64,000 nt of DNA from Acidobacteriota bacterium (GTDB lineage: Bacteria; Actinomycetota; Acidimicrobiia; Acidimicrobiales; RAAP-2), in assembly GCA_018971185.1 (NCBI GenBank), contig JAGXBH010000005.1:1-64000 (forward strand), given 5' to 3'. The position numbers and the translations under genes are program-made. Shown here piece after piece: positions 19,187 to 28,925 of this stretch (its first letter is position 1; each line of letters starts with the position of its first letter). The notes under the pieces are model-generated. The model was not told the DNA's origin and did no database searches. It worked only from the letters and a program-made list of their open reading frames with translations.

Positions 19187-19269
19187 GATGACCGCGATTC
19201 CGCCAGAATTGTCGAACTTCGAACTATAAATTTGACAAAAACTTATCTAGCCTCGTTACCTTCTAAGGC

Positions 19270-20700
19270 GTGGACACAGTGACGAAGGGACAGCCCGGGG
19301 CCGGTCGGCCGCGATCGAAGAGGAAGGCGGCATTGACGCCTTCGTGGCACCAGATCTCCACGACCCGTGGTCACTTGCCGGGTCGTGCCCCTCAGCCGCA
19401 TCTGACCCACGTCCTCGAACTCATCGCCGGTGTGGGCTTTGGCCTCGTCGTCGCCTTGGGATTGTCCGTCGAAGGACACGCGGCGCTGGCGAGCGCCGGC
19501 GGTTGGCCCCTCGCGATCGCGCGCATCTGCGCGTTCGCCGGCTCGTACCTGCTCTTGGTGATGGTGATCCTCACCGCGCGCCTCCCCTGGCTGGAGCGAA
19601 CCGTCGGTCAGGACACGCTCGTGCGCTGGCATCGAAAGATCGCCCCCTACGCCGTCTCGCTGATCTCGCTGCACGTGCTGAGCGTCGTCCTGGGCTACTC
19701 CCAGATGCTGAAGACCAACGTGGTGCACATGCTCTGGAGCTTCTGGGTCAATTACCCCGACATGCTCAGTGCTTCGGTCGGCTTCGTCCTGCTCTTGATG
19801 GCCGCCTTCACCTCGATCCGCATCGCCCGCTCCAAGATGAAGTACGAGACGTGGTGGGTCGTGCACCTCTACACCTACCTGGGGCTCGCCCTGGCCTTCA
19901 TGCACCAGATTCGCACCGGGGTGATGTTCCTCGGCCACGAGAACACCATCCGCGTCTGGACGACGCTGTGGGTCGGCACTGGCGTCATGATCCTTTTGCT
20001 GCGCGTGGGTGTCCCCCTGGTGCGCAACAGGCAGTACCAGTTGCGCATCGCCAACGTCACCCAGGAAGCGCCGAACGTCTACTCGCTCACGGTCACGGGC
20101 AAGAACATCAAGAAGATGGCGGTGTCGGGTGGGCAGTTCTTCCAGTGGCGCTTCATGGCCAAGGGACTGTGGTGGCACAGCCACCCGTATTCCCTCTCGG
20201 CGATGCCGCGCCCGCCCTTCCTGCGCATTACCGTCAAGGGGCTCGGCGACCAGTCCAGTGCCGTCGCCCGACTCAAGCCGGGAACCCGAGTCTTCGTCGA
20301 GGGACCCTATGGCGTGTTCACGCACCACGCCACCAAGCTGAGTGACGTGACGCTCATCGCCGCGGGAGTGGGCATCACCCCGATCCGGGCCATGCTCGAG
20401 GACCTCCCGGCCAACGCCAACGTCAACGTGATCATCCGGGCCACCCGCAGCGAGGACATCGTTCACGCCGACGAGATGAAGTCGTTGGTGGCCGCGCGCG
20501 AGGGCCACTACCACGAGGTCATCGGAGAGCGCGACGCAGTCACGTTCGACGACGCGACGATCTCCTCACTCGTCCCCAACATTCGGACCAACGACATCTT
20601 CGTCTGCGGGCCGGCGGGCTTCACCGACCTCGTCGTCAACGCCGCTCGTCGCCTCGGGGTCCCCCACGAACACGTCCATCGCGAAGCCTTCACCTTCTAG
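19270..20700 (+). CDS. Ferric reductase-like transmembrane protein with FAD/NAD(P)H-binding domain
   Basis: N-terminal haem-type TM domain (RWHRKIAPYAVSLISLHV), FAD motif HPYSLSAMP, NAD motif AAGVGITPIRAML. Confidence 0.9.
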   Translation: MDTVTKGQPGAGRPRSKRKAALTPSWHQISTTRGHLPGRAPQPHLTHVLELIAGVGFGLVVALGLSVEGHAALASAGGWPLAIARICAFAGSYLLLVMVILTARLPWLERTVGQDTLVRWHRKIAPYAVSLISLHVLSVVLGYSQMLKTNVVHMLWSFWVNYPDMLSASVGFVLLLMAAFTSIRIARSKMKYETWWVVHLYTYLGLALAFMHQIRTGVMFLGHENTIRVWTTLWVGTGVMILLLRVGVPLVRNRQYQLRIANVTQEAPNVYSLTVTGKNIKKMAVSGGQFFQWRFMAKGLWWHSHPYSLSAMPRPPFLRITVKGLGDQSSAVARLKPGTRVFVEGPYGVFTHHATKLSDVTLIAAGVGITPIRAMLEDLPANANVNVIIRATRSEDIVHADEMKSLVAAREGHYHEVIGERDAVTFDDATISSLVPNIRTNDIFVCGPAGFTDLVVNAARRLGVPHEHVHREAFTF

Positions 20701-20741
20701 GAAATGAGTAAGCACATGTCAATCTCGAGAGTCTCACCGTC

Positions 20742-21305
20742 ATGAAGCGCTCGCCCATTGTCGCCGTTGGCACCGTCGTCGGACTCGCCTCGGTGCTGAG
20801 CTTTCACACCTCCCCCGTCAAGGTCAACCTCAGCGCCGCCGTCAGCTCGTCGCCGTCGTCGAGCTCACCGTCGACCACGACTCCCACCACGACGGCGCCG
20901 GCGTCGACCACCACGACCACGGTGAGTCAGTCGTCCCACGGCTCTGGTCAGTCGTCCACCACCACGACCCCACCGTCGACCACCACGACCCCACCGTCGA
21001 CCACCACGACCGCGGCGGCCACGGGCATTCGCACGGTCACCGGTCCGGTGGTCAACTATTACTACGGCCAGTTGGCGGTCAAGGTGACGGCCAATGGTAA
21101 GAAGGTCACGGCGGTGACCATCGCGTCCATCGCCGATGGGGGTAACCCCCTTTCGGTGCAGATCGACCACTACGCGATCCCGAAGTTGGAACCCGAGGCG
21201 ATCTCGGCGCAGAGCTCCAACATCCAGAGCGTCTCGGGTGCGAGCTACACCAGCGCCGGCTTCCAGATGTCACTCCAGTACGCGCTGAAGAAGCTCGGCA
21301 TCTAG
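20742..21305 (+). CDS. Secreted/anchored FMN-binding domain protein with Ser/Thr/Pro linker
   Basis: N-terminal hydrophobic segment, STTTTPPSTTTT linker, C-terminal FMN_bind domain with flavinylation-type motif SVSGASYTSAGFQMSLQYAL. Confidence 0.88.
   Translation: MKRSPIVAVGTVVGLASVLSFHTSPVKVNLSAAVSSSPSSSSPSTTTPTTTAPASTTTTTVSQSSHGSGQSSTTTTPPSTTTTPPSTTTTAAATGIRTVTGPVVNYYYGQLAVKVTANGKKVTAVTIASIADGGNPLSVQIDHYAIPKLEPEAISAQSSNIQSVSGASYTSAGFQMSLQYALKKLGI
20950..21013 (+). repeat. In-frame tandem repeats of about 21 bp encoding TPPSTTT
   Basis: ACCCCACCGTCGACCACCACG repeated directly within the FMN-binding protein linker. Confidence 0.85.
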
Positions 21306-22072
21306 TGTCGGTCGTGGAGTCGACCACGCGTCACTTCATCGAGGTAATGGGCACGGTCGTCACGGTCGACCTCTTCAACTGCGTCGACGCCGCGGGCGCT
21401 AGCGTCGCCGTGGAAGCTGCTCGCGAACTCCTGCACGAGGTCGATCGCATCTTCAGCACCTACAAGGAGGCGAGTCCGCTGAGCCGACTGCGCCGCGGCG
21501 AGATCTCCCTCGGCGAGACGCCACCCCAGGTCGCCGACGTCCTCGACCTCTGTCAGCGCGCGAAATCCCTGAGTGCCGGCTGGTTCGACCCCTGGGCGAT
21601 CCCTGGGGGCGTCGATCCGACCGGCTACGTCAAGGGGTGGGCCGCGCAGCGCGCGCTGGACCTCTTCCGCGCCCTGCCACTGAGTGGCGCCATCGTGAAC
21701 GCCGCGGGCGACATCGCGTCATTCGGCGGTCCGACGAACGACTCCGTCTTCCGCACAGGGATCGTACGACCCGACGATCCCCAACGACTCGCGGCAGTGA
21801 TCGAGTTGCGTCACTGCCTCGCGACCTCCGGTGAGGCGCAGCGAGGCGCCCATCTCTTCAACCCCTTCACCCGGGACTTCGCGAGCGCGGTGGCCTCGGC
21901 CAGCGTGACCGGCCCGGACCTCGGCGTCTGCGACGCGCTGGCCACGGCCCTGAGCGTGGGCGGTCACGACGTGATGGTGCTCATCGACGTCATGGACGAG
22001 TACGAAGCCTTGACCATCGACGCCGCGGGGAACCTTCACGCCACCCCGGGCTTCCCCCTCGTGCGCGACTGA
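21305..22072 (+). CDS. apbE: FAD:protein FMN transferase (ApbE family)
   Basis: HFIEVMGTVVTVDLF, AIVNAAGDIASFGG, C-terminal DALATALSVGG; GTG start overlaps stop of the FMN-binding gene. Confidence 0.92.
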   Translation: MSVVESTTRHFIEVMGTVVTVDLFNCVDAAGASVAVEAARELLHEVDRIFSTYKEASPLSRLRRGEISLGETPPQVADVLDLCQRAKSLSAGWFDPWAIPGGVDPTGYVKGWAAQRALDLFRALPLSGAIVNAAGDIASFGGPTNDSVFRTGIVRPDDPQRLAAVIELRHCLATSGEAQRGAHLFNPFTRDFASAVASASVTGPDLGVCDALATALSVGGHDVMVLIDVMDEYEALTIDAAGNLHATPGFPLVRD

Positions 22073-22078
22073 ACCCGA

Positions 22079-22597
22079 TTAGCGGCGGACGTGACGCCCG
22101 TGCACCGGGGCGAGCAGGATCAACGACAGGTACGTGACCACGGCGATCGCCACGTGCATCCATATCAGCACGAACACCGCCTGCGCCGACTGGCCGAGAT
22201 ACCAGATGGCCAGGTCGGGCAGGAAGAGGACGAGGGTGACGGCGACCGCCGCGCGTAGGAACAACCACTTCGGTTGTGACGAGACCCGCGCGACGAGGGG
22301 CCACCCGGCGCAGGCGATGAGCACGCCGATGATCGTCAATTTCGAATAGTCGGAGAATCGAAAGTGGGAGTAGCCCCTGGTCTTGGGGTAGACCGCGACG
22401 CCGATCTTGACCAGGACCGCGTCGACGGCGAGGGAGCCCACGAGCGCGACCAGCGTGGCCACCACGACGGCCATCATCGGTGGCGGGGTCTTCGGATTGA
22501 AGTCGACGCGAAATCGACGCAACCAGGGACGGAGAAAAGGGGGGACGATCTCGGGTGACAGGCCCAAGACGCGGCGCGAGTCGGTGGGCGTCATCAC
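22079..22597 (-). CDS. Small integral membrane protein, about four TM helices, unknown function
   Basis: 172 aa with four hydrophobic segments; start overlaps stop of upstream minus-strand ORF. Confidence 0.65.
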   Translation of the reverse strand: MMTPTDSRRVLGLSPEIVPPFLRPWLRRFRVDFNPKTPPPMMAVVVATLVALVGSLAVDAVLVKIGVAVYPKTRGYSHFRFSDYSKLTIIGVLIACAGWPLVARVSSQPKWLFLRAAVAVTLVLFLPDLAIWYLGQSAQAVFVLIWMHVAIAVVTYLSLILLAPVHGRHVRR

Positions 22598-22926
22598 TCC
22601 ATTCTAATTTGTCCCCCTGGAGCGGTCGGCCCGCAAACCCAGTCAAGGCCCTCGAGGATGGCGCGCAACTGTCGACCCATCTCACGCGGATTCCCCGCCA
22701 GTTCCCCGATGAGCTCACCATCGACGCCAGTGTCGTCTCCCGGTGAGTAGAAGGACACCCGCATGACGCGACCTCGCGCGCGGGCCGTGACGACCCAGGG
22801 GAATCCCACTCGACCCGAATCACGGGTCGCCATGACCGTCCCCGTCCGATCGAGGCCGAGACTCCACTGCGGCGAACGCGCTGCGGCGAGCAGGCGACGT
22901 GGGCGATCTCGCGACGACAGGGTCAT
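22594..22926 (-). CDS. Hypothetical protein, 110 aa
   Basis: ORF translationally coupled (ATGA) to 22079-22597. Confidence 0.5.
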   Translation of the reverse strand: MTLSSRDRPRRLLAAARSPQWSLGLDRTGTVMATRDSGRVGFPWVVTARARGRVMRVSFYSPGDDTGVDGELIGELAGNPREMGRQLRAILEGLDWVCGPTAPGGQIRME

Positions 22927-22993
22927 CGCCGCACCCTAGGACCGCGCGGTGACACCGCGGGCGCCTCGCCCCATTGACGCGCCCGCGGCCGGG

Positions 22994-23644
22994 TCACTCG
23001 CGGTCGACGCCGTCGAGGGGCTGAGCGTGACGAACCCGCCGGGCGCGGGGCACCGACGCCCCCCACCCCTCGGGTGACGAGATCGCGTAGGTCCACAGGA
23101 TCAGGCACCACGCGAAACCCACCTCGAAGACCAGTTCACCGTCGAGCATGTGATTGAACCCCCAGTCGGGAAGCGACGCGGCCGCCACCAGTCCCCCCAC
23201 CAATTGGACGAGGAACACCACGGTGGTGAGCGCGCCACGACGACGCAGGTACAGGTAGGTCGCCGCACCCATCTGCGTCACGCCGATGACGATCCCGATC
23301 GCCATGTGCGCCCAGTTGAAGAAGGCGCCGTGATTGAAGGGGGTCAACAGGAGCATCGGCAGGGCCAACGCGACGACGCGCAGTCCCCCGGAGATCGTCG
23401 GCGTCGCTTCGAGCGGCGCCAGGTACCGTGCGCAGCGCCACAATCCGACGGACGCCACGCCGTAGCCAATCGTGATGATCGGCAGGGTCGGCGCGTGGAC
23501 CCCGAAATAGGAGATCCCGTAACTCTCGACCTGACCAGGATGGGCGACCGCCACGCACATCGCCACGCAGACGAAGAACACCACCTGAGTGGCCACGAGG
23601 ACCTGACGAGCCTGCGCCGGCACCGATCCGGACGACGATTTCAC
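22994..23644 (-). CDS. Hypothetical multi-TM membrane protein
   Basis: About six hydrophobic segments (VLVATQVVFFVCVAMCVAVAHPG...); GTG overlaps ppa stop. Confidence 0.65.
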   Translation of the reverse strand: MKSSSGSVPAQARQVLVATQVVFFVCVAMCVAVAHPGQVESYGISYFGVHAPTLPIITIGYGVASVGLWRCARYLAPLEATPTISGGLRVVALALPMLLLTPFNHGAFFNWAHMAIGIVIGVTQMGAATYLYLRRRGALTTVVFLVQLVGGLVAAASLPDWGFNHMLDGELVFEVGFAWCLILWTYAISSPEGWGASVPRARRVRHAQPLDGVDRE

Positions 23645-24123
23645 CCCTCGTATCGAACCCGCGACGCCGTGAGCTCCTGGAGGGCCTCGTCGCGACCGAC
23701 GAAGTGCTCCACCTTGACCCACTTGCCCTCGTCGAGGTCCTTGTACACGGTGAAGAAGTGACTGATGCGGTCCAGGGTGAGCTTGGGCACATCGGTGATG
23801 TCCCGGGCGTCCTTCCAGGCGGGGTCGTAATCGGGCACGGTGATCAGCTTCGCGTCCTCACCGTTCTCGTCGGTCATGATGCACATGCCCAGGATCCGCG
23901 CCTCGATGACGCAGCCCGGGAACGTCGGGTACGCCGTCAGCACCAGTGCGTCGAGGGGGTCGCCGTCGCCCCCCAAGGTGTCGGGGATGAAACCGTACTC
24001 GGCGGGATATCCCATGGAGACGATGAGGTGACGATCCAACTTGATCATGTGCGTCTCGTGGTCGTACTCGTACTTGTTCGGGCTCCCTGCGGGGATCTCC
24101 ACGATGACGTTGATGGTCTCCAT
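23641..24123 (-). CDS. ppa: Inorganic pyrophosphatase
   Basis: METINVIVEIPAGSPNKYEYDHETHMIKLDR...GYPAEYGFIPDTLGGDGDPLDALVL. Confidence 0.97.
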   Translation of the reverse strand: METINVIVEIPAGSPNKYEYDHETHMIKLDRHLIVSMGYPAEYGFIPDTLGGDGDPLDALVLTAYPTFPGCVIEARILGMCIMTDENGEDAKLITVPDYDPAWKDARDITDVPKLTLDRISHFFTVYKDLDEGKWVKVEHFVGRDEALQELTASRVRYEG

Positions 24124-24302
24124 CGACGTCTCCTTTCGGGTAAGTCGCGCAACACCGTTGCGTCACTTCACACTAGCGAGCGACGCCGCGACCCATCTTC
24201 GGCCCTCGCATCGCGGTCGCGACCCGACGGTGTCGGGGTAGGCGCCCACTTCGACGCTACACGAGGGCCCTCGTTCCCTCTACGCTGGTCACGAGGAGCT
24301 CC

Positions 24303-25151
24303 GTGACCGTCTACGTCGTAACACTGCAATGCATTGACCGTCCGGGCATCGTCCTGGCGACGTCGACGGCGATCGTCGCGGTCGACGGCAACATCCTGGA
24401 GAACGACCAGTTCACCGACCCCGTCACGGCACGATTTTGCATGCGCACGCGATTCGAGTCCGAAAGTCAGGACCTCAGCGCCGTTCGCGACCAGCTGGAG
24501 GCCGCCCTCTCCCCCTTCGACCCCATCCTCACGATCCGTCGCGAGGACACTCGTCGACGCGCCCTGGTGATGGTCTCGCAGTACGATCATTGCTTGGCCG
24601 AGTTGCTCTACCGACGCGACTCCGGCGACCTGCCCCTCGAGATCGTGGCCGTGGTGAGCAACCACCGCGACTGCGCGGCACTGGCCCAACGCCACGACGT
24701 TCCCTTCTTCCACGTGCCGATCACCCCAGAGACCAAGGCCGCCGCCGAAGACGAACTGCGCGAGTTGCTCGCGACGTGGCGGGCGGACTTCGTCATCCTG
24801 GCGCGCTACATGCAGGTGCTGTCCAGGGAGCTCTGCGCCGACCTGGCCGGGCGCGCGCTCAACATCCACCACTCGTTCCTCCCGGGCTTCAAGGGAGCGC
24901 GCCCCTACCATCAAGCCTACGAACGCGGGGTGAAGCTGATCGGCGCCACGGCCCACTTCGTCACCGCCGAGCTCGATGAGGGACCCATCATCGACCAGGA
25001 CGTCGTTCGCGTCACGCACGCGCGACGACCCGAGGACCTCGTCGCCCTCGGTCGCGATGTCGAGCGCAGCGTGCTGGCGCGCGCGGCGCACCTCCTCGCC
25101 GAGGACCGTGTGGCGCTGGTGGGTCAACGCACCGTCGTCTTCTCGCAATGA
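24303..25151 (+). CDS. purU: Formyltetrahydrofolate deformylase
   Basis: N-terminal ACT-like domain; LARYMQVLS, LNIHHSFLPGFKGARPYHQAYERGVKLIGATAHFVTAELDEGPIIDQ. Confidence 0.97.
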   Translation: MTVYVVTLQCIDRPGIVLATSTAIVAVDGNILENDQFTDPVTARFCMRTRFESESQDLSAVRDQLEAALSPFDPILTIRREDTRRRALVMVSQYDHCLAELLYRRDSGDLPLEIVAVVSNHRDCAALAQRHDVPFFHVPITPETKAAAEDELRELLATWRADFVILARYMQVLSRELCADLAGRALNIHHSFLPGFKGARPYHQAYERGVKLIGATAHFVTAELDEGPIIDQDVVRVTHARRPEDLVALGRDVERSVLARAAHLLAEDRVALVGQRTVVFSQ

Positions 25152-25152
25152 C

Positions 25153-26385
25153 TCAGGTCACGGCGAGGCGCACCGCGAACCGCTCGTCGAGGTGCGCCGA
25201 CGACCGCACCACCTCCGCCAGGACCTGCACGGCGTCGTAGACGTCGACGTAGCGCAGGTACAGCGGCGCGAATCCGAAGCGACAGATGTCCGGCGCGCGG
25301 AAGTCGCCGATCACGCCGCGCTCGATCAGGGCCTGGATGATGCCATACCCGTGCTCGTGGCGCAGGGCGACCTGGCTCCCTCGACGACCGTGCTCTCGCG
25401 GCGTCACCACCTCGAAGGCGTCCCCGAGCTCATCGTGGACCAGTTCGATGAAGAGATCGGTCAGCGCCAGACTCTTCTCTCGGATCTCGGTCATCGTGGT
25501 GCGCTCGAACACCTCGAGGGCTCCGTCGAGGGCGGCGAGCGCGATCACCGACGGCGACGACGTCAAGTACGCGCGCATCCCCGGTGCGGACTCGTACGTC
25601 GACTCGAACGCGAAGGGGCGGGCGTGGCCGAGCCACCCCGGCAAGGGGTTGCGCAGGACCCCCTGCCAACGAGATGCCACGTAGGCGAAGGCCGGCGCGC
25701 CCGGTCCCCCATTGAGGTACTTGTAGCCGCAGCCCGCGGCGAAGTCGACGTCGGCCGCGGTGACGTCGAGGGGCACGGCTCCCGTCGAGTGGGCGAAGTC
25801 CCATAACATCAACGCCCCCGCGGCGTGGACGGCGGCGGTGATCTTCGCCATGTCGAGCATCTCACCCGTGCGGAAGTCGACCTGGGTGAGCATGACCAGG
25901 GCGACGTCCTCATCGAGGTGCTCGTGGAGCGTATCGCGATCGATGGTCTTCACCACGATGTCGCGGCCCGCCAACTTCGCCATGCCGGCCACGATGTACA
26001 GGTCGGAGTGGAAGTTCACGGCGTCGGTGATGACGACGTGGCGGTTCTCGCGCAGCTCCAAGGCGCCACCGATGATCTTCGCGAGCAGGAAGGTCAACGT
26101 GTCCGCGACGAGGACTTCACCGTCGTGCGCACCGATGAGCGGAGCCAGTCGGTCCCCGAGTGCGAAGGGCGCGTCCGCCCAGCCCGCCGCGTTCCAGGAG
26201 CGCACCAGGCCGTCACCCCATTCCTGATCGACGACCTCGCGGATGCGGCGCTGCGCGCCGACGCTCACGGGACCCAGTGAGTTGCCGTCGAGGTAGATCT
26301 GCCCGCCGGGCAGGACGAACTCACGACGAAGGAGCGCCAAGGGATCGCGGGCGTCCAGGTCCAGGCACTCGTCTCGGGTTCTCAT
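25153..26385 (-). CDS. kynU: Kynureninase
   Basis: YLDGNSLGPVS, LMLWDFAHSTGAVPLDVTAADVDFAAGCGYKYLNGGPGAPAF; start MRTRDECLDL overlaps upstream stop. Confidence 0.95.
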   Translation of the reverse strand: MRTRDECLDLDARDPLALLRREFVLPGGQIYLDGNSLGPVSVGAQRRIREVVDQEWGDGLVRSWNAAGWADAPFALGDRLAPLIGAHDGEVLVADTLTFLLAKIIGGALELRENRHVVITDAVNFHSDLYIVAGMAKLAGRDIVVKTIDRDTLHEHLDEDVALVMLTQVDFRTGEMLDMAKITAAVHAAGALMLWDFAHSTGAVPLDVTAADVDFAAGCGYKYLNGGPGAPAFAYVASRWQGVLRNPLPGWLGHARPFAFESTYESAPGMRAYLTSSPSVIALAALDGALEVFERTTMTEIREKSLALTDLFIELVHDELGDAFEVVTPREHGRRGSQVALRHEHGYGIIQALIERGVIGDFRAPDICRFGFAPLYLRYVDVYDAVQVLAEVVRSSAHLDERFAVRLAVT

Positions 26386-27149
26386 AGGACACTCCTCACT
26401 TGCCATAACACGGGGTAGAGACGCTGCGCGATCGTGGTGTCGAGGTAGGCCATCCCCTCGGAACCTCCGGTCCCCGGACGTCGACCGATCTGGCGACCCG
26501 CCATCATCATGTGCTGGTGGCGCCACATCGCGAGGCGCTCGTCGTGATCCATCATGAGTTCCGCGACGGCGTGCAGAGACGACGTGGTCGCCGAGTGGTG
26601 CTCGCGGTAGAGTTCGCACGCCATTCTGAGGGGGTCGAGGTCGCCCCCCTCCCCGAGCGCCCGGCCCAGGGCGAACTCGAATCCGCCCCAGAGCGACGGG
26701 GATTGACTGGCCTCGACCAATCTGGCCCGGGTGTCATCATCGAAGAAGGCGAAGGTGAGGGTCTCGGGTCGACCACCACCACTGAGGAATTCGATCACGC
26801 GGAACTGGGCCGATTGGAAACCCGAGGCCGGATCGAGGGGATCGCGGAACTCGAGGAAGCCTTCGGGTGACATCGTCTCGAGGACTCGAAGATGTTGAAT
26901 CAGTAGGTCCTCAATCGACACGACGCGCACGAGGTGGGGTCGCGCGTTCCAGGGCTCGTTCGCCCACAGTGCACGACTCGCGCGGCGCAACTCATCGATG
27001 ATGACCTTGAACCAGAGCTCGTAGGACTGGTGCACGACGATGAAGAGCAGTTCGTCCGGTGCGCCCTCGGTGAGGGGAACCTGCAACGTGAGAAGGTCAT
27101 TGATCTTGAGGTAGGACGAGTAGTCGGTGGACGCCACGCACAGCAACAC
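26382..27149 (-). CDS. kynA: Tryptophan 2,3-dioxygenase
   Basis: DYSSYLKINDLLTLQ, ELLFIVVHQSYELWFKVIIDEL, WRHQHMMMAGRQIGRRPGTGGSEGMAYL. Confidence 0.96.
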   Translation of the reverse strand: MLLCVASTDYSSYLKINDLLTLQVPLTEGAPDELLFIVVHQSYELWFKVIIDELRRASRALWANEPWNARPHLVRVVSIEDLLIQHLRVLETMSPEGFLEFRDPLDPASGFQSAQFRVIEFLSGGGRPETLTFAFFDDDTRARLVEASQSPSLWGGFEFALGRALGEGGDLDPLRMACELYREHHSATTSSLHAVAELMMDHDERLAMWRHQHMMMAGRQIGRRPGTGGSEGMAYLDTTIAQRLYPVLWQVRSVL

Positions 27150-27179
27150 TACGACGCCACGCGGGCCCCAGTTGGAGCG

Positions 27180-28856
27180 TTAGCGCGTCAGCGGCTTGTA
27201 GCGGATACGGTGCGGCTGATCGGCGTCGGTTCCCAGTCGCTTGTGGCGCTCGGCCTCGTAATCCGAGAAGTTCCCCTCGAACCACCGCACCACGGCGTCC
27301 CCCTCGAAGGCGAGGACGTGGGTGGCGATGCGGTCGAGGAACCAACGATCGTGGCTGATCACGACGACGCAACCGGGGAACGTGAGGAGGCCGTCCTCGA
27401 GCGCCCGCAGGGTGTCGACGTCGAGGTCGTTGGTGGGCTCGTCGAGGAGCAGGACGTTGCCCCCGGTGCGCAGGACCTTCGCCAACTGCACACGATTTCG
27501 TTCGCCGCCGGAGATCTCACCGACCTTCTTCTGCTGGTCCGACCCCTTGAAGCCGAAGCTCGCGACGTAGGCACGGGCGTGGACCTCACGACTGCCCACC
27601 ACCATGTGTTCTTGGCCCCCGCTGATCTCGTCGAACACCGTCGCGGCGGCGTCGAGGCTGTCGCGTGACTGGTCGACGTAGGCGAACTGGACGGTGGAAC
27701 CCACCTCGATCGTCCCCGACGTCGGTTGCTCCAAACCGACCATCATCTTGAACAGCGTGGTCTTGCCCGCTCCGTTGGCGCCGATCACCCCCACGATCCC
27801 GCCGGGGGGGAGCAGGAAGTCCAGGTCCTCGATCAGCAGCCGATCGTCGTAGGCCTTGGTGAGGTGCGACGCGTTGACGACGACGTCGCCCAGTCGCGGT
27901 CCCGGTGGGATCGCGATCTCGAGTTTGTCCGCTCGACGCTCCGCCGCCTCCGACTCGGCGACCAACTCGTTGAACGCGCTGAGGCGAGCCTTGCCCTTAC
28001 TCTGGCGCGCGCGCGGTGACATCCGGATCCACTCGAGCTCGCGCTCCAGTGCGGCCTGACGCGCCTTGTCGGCCTTCTCCTCGCCGGCGAGTCGAGCCTG
28101 CTTCTGCTCGAGCCACGACGAGTAGTTGCCCTCCCAGGGGATGCCGTGTCCACGATCGAGTTCCAATATCCACGACGCCGCGTTGTCCAGGAAATACCGG
28201 TCGTGGGTGATCGCCACGACCGTCCCGCTGTAATCCTGGAGGGTCCGCTCCAACCACGCCACCGACTCGGCGTCGAGGTGGTTGGTCGGCTCGTCGAGCA
28301 GGAGGAGGTCGGGGTGCGACAGGAGGAGGCGGCACAACGCCACCCGTCGACGTTCACCGCCCGAGAGTTTGGTCACGTCGGCGTCCGACGGCGGGAGCCG
28401 CAACGCATCCATGGCGATCTCGAGGGTGCGCTCGAGGTCCCACGCCCCCAACGCGTCGATACGCGTCTGAAGTGTCGACTGTTCGGCGAGGAGCGCGTCG
28501 AAGTCGGCGTCGGGGTCGGCAAAGCTCGCGCATACCTCGTTGAATCTCGCCAGGAGGTCGCGTTGCTCAGCCACACCGTCGGCGACGTTGCCCACGACGT
28601 CCTTGTCCGGGTCCAGCTGCGGCTCTTGGGGCAGGTAGCCCACCGTGAACCCGGGGGTCAGCCGGGCCTCGCCACTGAATCCGTCGTCGAGACCGGCCAT
28701 GATCCGAAGGAGCGAGGACTTGCCCGAACCGTTGGAGCCGATCACGCCGATCTTCGCGCCCGGGTAGAAGGAGAGGTTGATGCCCTTGAGCACCTCGCGA
28801 TCGGGGGGATAGAAACGGCGCAGGTCGCGCATGGTGAAGATGAACTGGGCAGCCAT
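27180..28856 (-). CDS. ettA: Energy-dependent translational throttle protein EttA (ABC-F)
   Basis: Two NBDs; MAAQFIFTMRDLRRFYPPDREVLKGINLSFYPGAKIGVIGSNGSGKSSLLRIMAG. Confidence 0.96.
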   Translation of the reverse strand: MAAQFIFTMRDLRRFYPPDREVLKGINLSFYPGAKIGVIGSNGSGKSSLLRIMAGLDDGFSGEARLTPGFTVGYLPQEPQLDPDKDVVGNVADGVAEQRDLLARFNEVCASFADPDADFDALLAEQSTLQTRIDALGAWDLERTLEIAMDALRLPPSDADVTKLSGGERRRVALCRLLLSHPDLLLLDEPTNHLDAESVAWLERTLQDYSGTVVAITHDRYFLDNAASWILELDRGHGIPWEGNYSSWLEQKQARLAGEEKADKARQAALERELEWIRMSPRARQSKGKARLSAFNELVAESEAAERRADKLEIAIPPGPRLGDVVVNASHLTKAYDDRLLIEDLDFLLPPGGIVGVIGANGAGKTTLFKMMVGLEQPTSGTIEVGSTVQFAYVDQSRDSLDAAATVFDEISGGQEHMVVGSREVHARAYVASFGFKGSDQQKKVGEISGGERNRVQLAKVLRTGGNVLLLDEPTNDLDVDTLRALEDGLLTFPGCVVVISHDRWFLDRIATHVLAFEGDAVVRWFEGNFSDYEAERHKRLGTDADQPHRIRYKPLTR

Positions 28857-28925
28857 ACCCTCTAGTCTGGCGCACGACGACGAGGTCGGCGACCGATCGA
28901 CGCGTCACACGCCACCCGTACACTG

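Noticed and set aside
20950-21013. Possible CRISPR or minisatellite
   Set aside because: Repeats are directly adjacent, in frame, and encode a Thr/Pro/Ser stalk; no spacers
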